NCBI RefSeq assembly: GCF_954871325.1
Contig: NC_088777.1
Location: forward strand, 40,029,366 to 40,093,365
Length of the DNA: 64,000 nucleotides
Source: Gordionus sp. m RMFG-2023
Lineage: Eukaryota > Nematomorpha > Gordioida > Chordodea > Parachordodidae
Direction of reading: 5' to 3'
A model generated the notes under the pieces. The model was not told where the DNA came from. It searched no databases and saw only the letters and a list, made by a program, of their open reading frames with translations. Shown one piece after another: positions 45,700 to 56,700 of this stretch (position 1 is its first letter; every line of letters starts with the position of its first letter). Both the position numbers and the translations under genes were made by a program.

Positions 45700-47150
45700 A
45701 GGATTAAATCTCCATAAAACGAAAAACTTTTAAAAATAAAAATAATCATATATAAAATTAATTAATTTAGAAATAACAAAAGATTTCAAACAAATTTGAT
45801 TTGGTTTAAGTAGAACCTAATGAATCTAAGGAATACAACTCATTATTGGCAAAGAAATATTTTGTATTAGACATTAAAATAATTTAAAAAAATGAAGGAA
45901 ACTATTATGCTTCACTCATTGATAAACTCTTTTGGTCTTAATCGGATTTTTCAAATTGCTTTTATATTTGAAAATTAAGTTATGCATAGATAATTTTCAT
46001 TTTGTAATTAAATATATCATTAAGACAAATTTTTATATTTTGAACACAAAAATCTAAGTAAATATTGGATCTAATTTTTTAAAGATTTATCGCATTTTTT
46101 TATAGACACTTATTATAAGGAAAACAATTTTAAAACAAAATAAGAACTTTTAAATATATTTAGAGCTTTTAAATAAAATTAAGATGATCGAACAAACTCC
46201 GTGAGGTCCGACCTCCACTAGAGCACAAAAATTAGCATTTTAATTTCATAATTTTTAGTAAAATAAATTTGGTGAACAAATAAATTCTTATTTTCTCGTT
46301 TTTTAATTAATTTGCTTGCAAAAATTATTCTGAAATGGAAGGAAACAGGGTTAGTTTTTTTTTAAAATATAAAATGAGAATTATATTTATTAAAATTTTG
46401 TCATTCAAAGAAATAATACCGAGCGTTATGAGGGAAATCGAGAAAAACGCTTAAGAAAATATGATCGGGTTTTAATTAAAATATTAGATTTTAAAAAGAG
46501 GTTAGAAGATTTAGGGATATCTTTAATGAGTGTAATTTGACTTTTTAGGTTATCTTAAAATTCACTTGTTAAATTAGGTTGTCTACGAAACTTATTTACA
46601 TCTTATAGGTATTGCAAAAAATTCGCTTGGAAATTTTTATCTTTTAAATCGAATTTTTAAATTTTTTTTGATTTCCTCACTATTTAAAAACATCAAAAAA
46701 ATGTCAAAAGAAGAGCCATTAAAAAATGTCAGCAATTTAAAATAATTGTAACCGATAGAACCTGGAGAAAAGGGACATATAGACAAACAAATTGGCTAAT
46801 AAATTAATTAATTTGTCAATTTTAATTGACTCAAATTTGTTGCCCATTGAATTTTTTTACTTATGCCAAATGTTAAAATAGAATTACAAATGTTACGGTG
46901 ACAGCAAATAAATGAAATTTCTTCAAATTTAACTGATTAAAAGTATATAAGATCTACTGTGAGTTAGGATATATTATATATAATTTATATTTAAGATGAT
47001 TTTAAAATATATAATAATAAAAGTGCCGATTTTTTGCGTAAAGCGGCATATTAGATAGAGCCAGCCTTGCTTGTATGTATAGAATACCTATTCTTAAAAT
47101 TTTAGACGATTTAACCACACCTTAATATTTTTAATTTTATATTAAAGGCC
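45700..47150. other. AT-rich sequence, nothing recognised
   Basis: No gene, bounded repeat or coding relic that I can support. Confidence 0.5.
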
Positions 47151-47152
47151 TG

Positions 47153-47280
47153 CAGAGGTATAAATTTTAAGCCCAGACCGGATTTTTTAAATTTTATTCA
47201 TTTTAATTGACCCTGATTTTCGAATTTTGTTATTATAAAAAATTAGCATATATTTTGTAAATTGTTATCTTCCGTTACCT
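47153..47280. repeat. MITE, GTATTTTGTAAATTGTT family, partial copy 4
   Basis: GCCTGCAGAGGTATAAATTT, GCCCAGACCGGATTTTTT and CATATATTTTGTAAATTGTT follow one another, as in the other copies. It is cut off after the last motif. Confidence 0.5.
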
Positions 47281-47289
47281 TAAAAGTTC

Positions 47290-47850
47290 TCTCTCAGAAA
47301 ATGTTCATGTAAATAGAAATCCTTCAACTGTTCATTCCTTCACACCTTGGATTATGAATGGGTCAAAGAAATACCAAGCTCTAATTTAGAATTTTAAACA
47401 CCATTGAAGACCTTAAAATCTCTATTTCTTCGACTATCTGTGACCTTGTAACACTTACTAACTGATCACTCTTCAATAGTCCTATCGATAACCCGGGATC
47501 ACACCATTCATTGTCGCAAGGAGTACTACCTAAATACTAAGCCATAAATTCAACAATATTTAAAACTTCGAGGGTTACCAAATTTCTATCCTATTTTCAA
47601 CTCCCAGGCCTCATTCCTAACACTTAAACTAGATCCGATGAGATTCCCCTCTTACCTCGTGATCAAGGCGTGCCCATTTTTGGAGAATACGCTTGCATAG
47701 ATCTTTTTATCAGATTCTTTTCTACCAATTCCATCCCGAGAGCAAAAAATTTAAAAGCCACTAAATACCGCAACTTAAGCAATTTTGTTTTTTGTAGTCC
47801 CTAATACCCTGGATTCATTCTAACCTTAAGCCCTATTTTTATTCCAAATG
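47290..47850. other. GC-richer coding-like block, unrecognised
   Basis: About 550 bases with G+C well above the surroundings and fewer homopolymers. Plus- and minus-strand translations both contain protein-like pieces interrupted by stops (minus: CDNEWCDPGLSIGLLKSDQL near 47470). It is probably a decayed mobile-element coding region, but I recognise no domain. Confidence 0.3.
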
Positions 47851-47984
47851 ATAAGGAACTAATATTTAATAACAGAGATCCAATAGATAACTTGCGGCAA
47901 AGAATATCAATTGAAATATTTATCCGACTTAACTTAGAGGTTTTTTAAATATAGTATTGTCGTGTTATTTTTTTAGATATAGTA

Positions 47985-48105
47985 AAGATGTTATTCTTAA
48001 ATAGCATATAATGCAATTTTAAAAATTTTAATTAGATATAATAAAGATATGTTATTTAGTATATAATGCAATTTTTAAATATTTTAATTAGATTAAATAA
48101 ATAAT
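47985..48105. repeat. Imperfect tandem duplication, about 60 bp unit
   Basis: Two successive copies of a unit reading roughly TAGATATAATAAAGATGTTAT, then AGCATATAATGCAATTTT and AAATTTTAATTAGAT. Confidence 0.7.
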
Positions 48106-48109
48106 TATT

Positions 48110-49020
48110 TTCATATTATAATATTTAGCATAACTAAAACACTTTAACTGTTAGAAATTTCTATATCACTTTACTATTTGCAATAAAGACTTGCTTTTAA
48201 GGCTTAGTCTATCTTCTATTGTTTTTACTAAAAAGCAAATTCTATAAATCATGACATATGATAATGGGTTATTTAAATGGACAATAAATTTATTATAAAG
48301 CTTATAATACATATTTCATTTTAATCAAATTTAATCAATAGTTTAGTTTTGTCATTTAAAATCGTTTAGATATAAACACCAAGTTGGACTTATTTATATT
48401 AAAACTCGATGTCTTATGCACAAATTTGAATTTCACTCCAATATTTTACCTTGCGTGTGTAATATTCTATATCATATATATATCATCAAATATTAATTTT
48501 TTATACATAAAAAATGAATAGTTTATATACAATTTCTATATAATATCAAAATAAAACTTAAAATTTATGCCTTATAAAAAAAATTTATTATTTACGTTGG
48601 ATGTAATTAATTTTATGTTAGCCACTCAAACTAAGTGTATAAAATAATGTTTTTGTTTATATTATAAAAGCTTTAAAAAAATTCAGAAAAAATCGATATG
48701 GACTATAAAAAAACTTTTATTATTCAACTCTTAAATGAGAATGAGCTTTAATTCGTCATATAACTTTAAAAAAATGATTATATAATCCATCTATTAGAAA
48801 AATTGTAGGATAGTAAAGTATTTTGATGTATGTTTCGAACCAGAAGCGTAACTGAGTAAGTTTAAATTTTGATTATATTGGCTTTAAATATTTCCTATTT
48901 GAGCCGATGGTGTAGCTACGAGGGGCGCGGATGATGGGCGAAGGAAAAGTCCCAGCCCCCTCTTTTGAAATATTTATATCTTGGCTTATATAAGTGAAGT
49001 AGAAGAGAAATGTCCGGGTT
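48110..49020. other. AT-rich sequence, possible hAT-type end near 48910
   Basis: Nothing coding. GATGGTGTAGCTACGAGGGG at 48906 resembles a hAT MITE terminus, but no partner or target duplication was found. Confidence 0.35.
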
Positions 49021-49021
49021 G

Positions 49022-49100
49022 CCCACTGGCGCCACTAGCCTTTACAATTTCAGGGGGCTCAAAGAATTTTTTTTAAATTACATTTCTTTTAACACTTTTA
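49022..49100. repeat. Fragment of the CAGTAGCGTCACTAG MITE family
   Basis: TGGCGCCACTAGCCTTTACA, then GGGGGCTCAAAGAATTTTTT, matches the reverse complement of the right end of 19980-20190 (GGCGTCACTAGCCTTTCC, then GGGACTCAAAAAAAATTT). The other end was not found. Confidence 0.5.
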
Positions 49101-49564
49101 CACAGGTCCAAATCCAAAGTAACAAGTTAAATAAACTTCTTATTAACATCTTAAATACTTTATTAAATTTAAAAATATCTAAAAATAGAGAATCCTGTAA
49201 ACATTAAATGGCACAATTATAGATATAATTTGTTTTAACGTAATTGTAAAAAACGACGTTTTTGCAAAACTGAGTTGTGTTGGTTTTACCCGAGATAATC
49301 TCTTCTACAACTAACACCTATTTAGGTTTGGAGGGGATAATTATACCCCGAGATTTCTAATGTTTTGGCGGTTGCGGACTTATTATTTATTATAAACAAA
49401 AAAATTCTTAAGATTTAGAAAAATCATAATTAACTAGAAGAAAACACAAAAATATAAGGTAATTTACACATAAAATGATTAAAAAACTGAACATATAAGA
49501 AAATAACTCTAAGGGCAAAATGATAAAAAAAATAAATGTTTTTATTAAAAAAATATATATTACA

Positions 49565-50045
49565 ATCTAATTCTCATCTTCGTTCTTTCTAATTTGACTT
49601 CGTGAGTTACCTTAATTGCCTTTGTCTCGCGTCTCACTGCCGTGCATCATACAACTTCTCACACAGCTTGCGTAAATTTTTTCCTTCAAAGCTAGAGACA
49701 TTTTTATAGGTTAAAATTGAAGATATCTCTAAATTTTTTCAAAGCTTATCTTATCCTTTCCACCAATGACAAGTCAACGCTTCCATCTGAGCTAAATGTT
49801 TCGCCTAGATATCAGAACTTCCCTACTTTTTTTAAACTTATTCCATTTCCAATATAAAAATCAGTCATATTACAATAATCTTGCACACTATGACACTTTT
49901 TCTACAAACAAACATCGCGCTTGTTCTGCAGGCTTCCCTTTACACCACTACACCTATTGTAAACATGTTTACCAGCAGGTACAATTGATGGAGTTCTAGC
50001 AACGCCTTTCCCACATACACCGCATTGCCGTACGCCTGTCTCTTC
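49565..50045 (-). pseudogene. LINE fragment with cysteine motif and thumb region
   Basis: On the minus strand, from the right: RQCGVCGKGVARTPSIVPAG and NRCSGVKGSLQ, the Cys motif found between the reverse transcriptase fingers/palm and thumb in many animal LINEs (compare CGVCGKGVG..RCSGVKGSL). It is followed by the KYLG-type stretch GKFxYLGETFSSDGSVDLSL and a thumb-like tail to about 49570. Several stops and frame changes; dead and 5'-truncated. It lies just downstream of the P4HA stop. It is a different lineage from the LINE at 6.2-9.0 kb, which lacks this Cys motif. Confidence 0.75.
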
Positions 50046-50615
50046 AGAAAATATTTTTAAAATTTTCTAAATGATTATTCGTTTGATTGTTAAATATTCA
50101 TTTTATCGCATCATTTATACATTAAATCTTCTCTATAATATTTCTATAAAACTTATAACGGGTTTAGGCAAAACTATATGATTCCGTAACTTACATTTTT
50201 CATCTTATAATTTATGATTCCTCTAATTACACTAACAAACTCAAATGTCATATATTTAAATAATTGAAAATTTGAATTATTTTAACGAAACATTTACCAA
50301 ACATACTAGTTCTCTGTCGGCTGTATATGTTTTAGGAAAGAAAATTGGGAAACCATAATTATTGCAAATAAATTTTATTATTCAATAAGCTATTCAAGCA
50401 TACAATCGCAATCATGTACCAATTATTATAATTATTTTTTACTTTCCGTTGATCAAATAAATATACATAAGGGTCATTTATATTTTCAATTTAAAATGCA
50501 TGAGGAATTTAGTCCATTGTTTATAAACATATAGATACTCATTTGTGTATATACATAATATTAATTGCTATTGGAAACTCCTATTTCACATATAAATAAT
50601 GCTCATTTTTATGTA

Positions 50616-50713
50616 TTAAATTGTGCTTCCTTTAGTATTTTTTTGCTTTTGATATTTCGATTTACATTGTGCTTTATAATTATTACCGAATTGATGGATC
50701 CATTTATTGGCCA
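50616..50713 (-). CDS. P4HA: P4HA last exon
   Basis: Acceptor TATACATAG|TGGCCAATAAA finishes G|TG (Val) and gives VANKWIHQFGNNYKAQCKSK, then a Lys/Gln-rich tail ending GSTI and a stop. It matches WVSNKWIHERGQEFRRPC of homologues, with the usual RGQEFRRPC replaced by a different basic tail that still has one Cys. Confidence 0.9.
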
Positions 50714-53700
50714 CTATGTATAAAAAAGTTAAAGATTTAAATTTATAGTGTTAAATATATTATATACTATATATTTGTTCAAAATTAGATATATAATATA
50801 TATATATACAATACACTTTTAATATCATTGTCCAATTGTAAAAAAAGCTTAAAATATACAAATGGATTTCTATTAGTACATTATATACCTTTAATTATAA
50901 TATTCTATAAAAATATGAATTTTATTTATGTAAAAAAAAGCTTAAAATATACAATTGGATTTCTATTAGATTATATAACTTTAATTATAATATTCTATAA
51001 AAATATGAATTTTATTTATCGTATATAAACCCCATTTAGATCCTAACAATACAGGACAGCCAGCGTGTCGCGTATCATGATTTCCGGATCTATTCACATA
51101 CAAATTATACCAAAATATTCCAGATCCCTATCGTCAATATTTTTTAAACATATTAATAATTAATGATATACTTTGACAGGTTGTACGCGTAGGTTAATCT
51201 TAGGAAATACAGTAGCTCCACCTTCATTAATATCGCTTAACTATGTTTAATTAACAATAAAAATATATAATTAGATAATCTTATAATATGACCAGGATTT
51301 TTACTTAGGGAATAGAGTAATTTAATATTATTATCAATTTTAGAAAAATATTTGTATGTAGTTACGCTCTGGTTATAAGTTAAAATTTTGTAACCATACC
51401 AAAATAGTTTTTTTTATATAGATTTTAAGATTTTAAAAAATCATACTATATATATCGAAAATATAATTATGATATAATAATCTTATATAACTTATATAGA
51501 GTATTACTTACATAAAACATGAATGTCGCTAATCTGGAAGATATGGGATTTTGGGGGTCCTTAATTAAAGAGAAATTGAAATTAAACTGGTAGTAAATTT
51601 TCTTATCAAATAGTAAATATACTATATACAGATATATAGTTCAAAAAAATATTTTATTGAATTGATAATTGCTAAATTGAAGATTTCACGAATAATTGTA
51701 AAAAAATATAATTTAATTTATAGTTAAATTATATAAAATTAATCAAATAAAATTCATAGACATTGTAATAGATTCTTTTTTAAGTTTAATTTAATAGTGT
51801 CAATTTTCAATTCAATTTTGACTAATTTAGGGTTAAATTACTATATTAATTTTTTTTTATATCATAGTATACGGTAATAAAATAGCTTTTAATAATTGGG
51901 TTTCAAATCACGATGGTTCTGAGAAAAATATGATCGAAAGAAAAAGCCGTAAAGCGGGATAGAAATGTAGAAATAGTTTTCAATATTTTTATAACCCATA
52001 AAAATTTATCAATTAAAGGTCACCATTTTTTTAGCCATTAACTTAATACTTAGACAAAGATTATCAAGATGATTGCGAAATTCTATTTAGCCTCTAATCA
52101 TAAATCCTCCAAGAAACTTAAACCACGAATTATTAAATCTTATTATTATTATTAAATATAAATTTGAAGACTTTAAAATGGTTGCTCAATTATTATAGGA
52201 TTCTATCTAAACGATGATCTTACAGTAGAACAATTTGCCTCTGATTAAGTAAATGAACTATTCTTATTAGTGACTTAAGCGGACAAATCCGCCCTGGATT
52301 AACAATTTTTTTAAATATCGGATAGACTTCACCTACCACAGGTCTGATGCAGGGTTTTAATTCTAAAACATAAAGAGCATATTTATAATGAAAGTTAATG
52401 AAATATAATACACATCCCAATTTTTAAAATAGCAATACAATAAGGGACTTTCATTGCAGGATCTTTTTTTAAAAAAAATAAATAAATAAACACAGCTTAA
52501 TAGTTTAATTTTCAAAAAACATTGACTTCCTGTTTGAAAAATGCCATAGAATAATAAATAATTTTATTTTTTAAAAAAGCGTTTCCAAATAGATCTTTTT
52601 CGATACATCGTGATGATGGAAATCCGCTAAAAAAATAAGCATAAAATCATTTCAACAATGTGAAAAAAATAAAAAAAAATTTGATTATATAAGTGCCGTT
52701 GTTTTAGCCTATTAGAGCACAATATATTTAAACAACTTTTTTTTATATTTTGTTATCATTCAATTCGAACATCATATAAAAAAAAATTGTAAAAAACAAT
52801 ATCCCTATAGTTTTTGTTCTTTCGAACAAATTCTTCAAAACTAACATTTATTTTTAAAAATGCACTTAACTTTCAATTTTTTTATTAAAAGTCGGTGGAA
52901 TATCTATAAAAATATTTAAAATTTTTTAAATAAATTTAGTAGCTTAAAATAATTTTGTGCATCAATGGTATTGTATAAAAATTTATTATAAAATAATCGG
53001 TATGGAATAAAAATAAAGTTTTGGTCTTTTTATAGTAAAGAATACTCAAATATTCTTTTATAGATTAAGTCGAGAAATTTGAACATGTGTTGCTACATTT
53101 CCTAAAAAGGAATAATTCGTTTGAAAATTATACAAGGCGGGCATAATACAATTAAATTCTAAGAATATTTGAATACATTCAATATTCGTACTCAAAATAA
53201 CATAACAACTGTACTATAGTTATGGATAATGTACTATTTTATCACTCAACTGTGATATCGAATAGTATCCGCGCGTTCAGCCACCAACTTTTATTTTTAC
53301 CTCCTTATTCGTTTTTTCTTAACTCAGCTGGAGATGTTTAGCAAACTGAATTGTGAGTAAGGGAGGACCAAGTAAAGAAAGTGAATTGATGAATTTGATA
53401 AATTTCACAAATACAAAGGTAAACAATAATAATTTAACATTTTGATGAAATTATTCCATAATATATTTTCACCTTTTGAATCTATAAATATCAGTTAAAG
53501 ATTGTGAATGATATTTTTCTCATGTGAAGAAATACATAAATCCTTGAGGCATGACGCCCATTAATTATTAAACACCAATTTTCTAAAAAAAATTCTCCAG
53601 CTATAAATTAATTTTTAAAGATTATATCGAATACTATTTAATAAATTTTTATGCAATCCCATCCTTGGATGCACAAAATTATTTTAAGCAAATAAATTTA

Positions 53701-56700
53701 TTCATAACTTTTAAAATAAATTATAAGTTTATTGTAAAAAATCATTTTTTTATAATTTTGAATAAGAATTTGTTCGAAAGAACGATAAAGACAGGGGTAT
53801 TGACATTTATTTTATTATTTTTTTATTTGATGCTCGAATTGTATGATAACAAAATAAAAAATGTTGTTTACATATATTGTGCTAGAGTTTTTGTGCTAAA
53901 ACAATGGCAAACCCTGAAATACGTAAATTAAATATAAAGATGTTTGTTCATTATATACGAAGTAGAGGTCTGCATTGGGCGGGGTTTCGGCCCAAAATTT
54001 TTTTCAAGAATGGGCTGGCAGGCGGGCGGGTTAAAAAAATTGAAACTATGGGCGGGTGGGTGGGAGAATTAAGAAATTTAAACAATGAGCGGGCAGGTTA
54101 AGGAAATTTAAAATTTTTGTTCAAAAACAAACTAAAGAAAGATTATAATTAATTATATGATCAAGAACAATTTTTATTGTACCAATCGTTTTTTTTAAGT
54201 GAACACTTTACTAGTTGTTCGAAATCTTTATCTAATTGTTCCCACCATAAATAATGTATCGAATGGATTTCATTGATGTAATACCGTAAAACTCTTTTTT
54301 AAAGTGAGTACGGAATGATTAATATGCCATTAAAATAAAATACCCTCATCATTTTCTATTTCATCTATTCTTATTCTAGAAGCTTGTAATTCTGATGCTT
54401 GATTTTGTATATTTGAACCATTCAGGCACGTACGCAGGAATTTGGTCTGGGGGGGGGGGATAATAAAATTTTTTAAGAAATATTATTGTTTTTTAAAAAT
54501 ATCAAACATAAATTTATTAGGACTAATAACTATTTCTAATACACAATTTTAAATTAATGTGAATTATAAAAAAATTATATGTAAAGAATCACTTAAATGA
54601 CCCATAAAGAAATTTGAATTTTTTGAGCTTTAAAATTTATATATAAAGTATAAAAAATTGAAATGTTAGAAATATAAATTAATACACAAAAAGCTTAGGG
54701 AATAATTGTATTTTGTATGTTATATATTTACAATGTAAAATCCAATCTTCGATTGAGCTAATTTTTCAATTATCTCATCCTTGCTTGTTGTCAAATGCCT
54801 ATGAATATTCAAAAGATCCAAACCTTTCAATCTACTTTCAAAAGTTGTACTTCTTGGTATGTTTTTCAGAGACCTGCAGGCCCGGCCCCCATGCCGGACC
54901 GTATGGCCGGGCCCGAAATTTAAAAAAAAACACCCAGGCTGAGCCTAAATTTTTTTAAAAAAACATCTAGGCTGGGCCTGAAAATTTTTTTTAAAAAAAT
55001 ATCCGGGCCGGACTGTATATTTTAAAACAGCCTATATTTGAAATCGTTATTATTAGCTATAAAAATCAAAAATAAATATAATTTATTTTAAAAAAATCCA
55101 GGTCGGGCCTGAAAATTTTATTTTAAAAAAGGCCGGGCCGGGCCTGAAAATTGAGCTTAGCCATAAAAATCTTTAAAAAAATCCGGGTCGTGCCCTGCAA
55201 ATGGTACCTCTGCAGGGCTCTGTTATTCTTCTTAAAAAAGAGAACGTTCTCTCATTAGTTTACTATTGGGAAGAGTTGCTAATATATAAACCCTTTTAAT
55301 ATATTGGGAATATAATCTAAAATATGTTTGAAATATTGCAGAGAATCCATAGCATTTTTTGGGACTGTATCAACCATAGTTAATCTTATAAACATAGTTA
55401 TTCAGCTAATAAGGCATCATAAGATACTTTAACATCTTCATGATAAAAATCCTACAAATATTTTTTTTTTCTATCACCATCTGAAAAAGGTTTGGAAGGC
55501 TTTTATGGAAATAATATTTGCAGATTGGTAAGTGCTGCATAATGAATTAAAAACCATTCATTTATTTGGTTTATAAATTTGTATCTAAGATATACTCTTC
55601 TACTGGTCCTATATTAATGTTTTAACTATGAGCTTGCCTTGCTGCAAGTCGAGTGAGACAAATATTAAACACGTATACTGTTTTTGACTTAACAATAACA
55701 TATAAAATATGAAATTCTTCATAAACATTAGCCCTAATTTCCTTGAATTCTAATAAAATGCTCTCCGCTATTCTCATCTTCTTAATCAAGTCATCATGTT
55801 TTTGAAAAGTAATACATAAACTAGTTGTACATTCTAATGAGAAAAAAAATTTGGAATAAGCATTGAATCCAATAATTTTCTTGCTCCTAAGGAAAAATTT
55901 CTTTCAGGCCAATGTGATATGTCAGTAATAGCAAATAATCGGCTCTTCTAACTCCATAAAAGCTGTTACTGTTTGATGGCGGAGACTCTATCTCGTAGGA
56001 CAAGGTTTCAATTTCTTTCTCCCTGTTGGACAATTTCAGAATAATTATTATTTGACTAGAAATTTAAAAATGGTAATATTACGCCACTAAAAATTTGAAA
56101 ATAATAAGATAATATTACGCCGGAAAACTTGAAATCGAAATTTATAGATAAACTTAGTGATGAATGTGATAATAAATGTAATTAAATATATATTTAATAT
56201 GAGATAGGAATAAATATTATCAAATATAAATTAATAGTACTGTGCAAATTTAATTCAAAACATTTCCATATTTATTAATTTATTTGAAAATAAAATTATT
56301 TGACTTGTAAAAAGTTGTTAAAATAACATATATATATATTCTTATCAATTTTTACAAGTTAAAATTTTTATTTACAAACGAATTAAAAAATATGGAAATG
56401 TTTTAAATAAAATCTGTACAACACTCTAAACAAAAATATTTTTGAAAAATATATCCGGCATCTGCATTTTTTGGCTTTGGGAGGGGAAGATTTGTCCCCC
56501 TGCCCCCCCCCGCTGCGTACGCCAATGGTACCATTTATTAATATTTTTACTCTTCTTAAAATTGGATCTTTCGCGGTTTCCTCTCTAAGTTCTTCTTGGT
56601 AGAGTTAATGTGTCATAAGTAAGATTTTTATATATTTCACTGTTTTATTTTCGCTTGTTATTCTATCATCCTTTTTCTCTATTGGGTTTCGCGATAAAGC

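Larger units (their letters stand above)
54423..56527 (-). mobile_element. Nested hAT element with ZMYM1-type transposase relic
   Basis: The left end CAGGCACGTACGCAGG and right end GCTGCGTACGCCAATG are imperfect inverted repeats; the flanks GAACCATT and GTACCATT match 7 of 8. G and C runs sit just inside. On the minus strand, decayed transposase reads RIAESILLEFKEIRANVYEE, then LTRLAARQAHSYN and PVEEY, then a WFLIHYAALTNLQ stretch. This follows the order of the ZMYM1/52-kDa-repressor hAT group (RLAGRQ..RSN...EEYYR...RF..H...L..L). Many stops; dead. It shares about 700 bases with 22636-23330. Confidence 0.85.

Noticed and set aside
50828-51028. 66-codon plus-strand frame
   Set aside because: Created by the 92-bp tandem duplication in a P4HA intron.
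52220-52420. Open minus-strand frame as an extra P4HA exon
   Set aside because: No similarity to the family, and exons e and f already join in phase with continuous homology.
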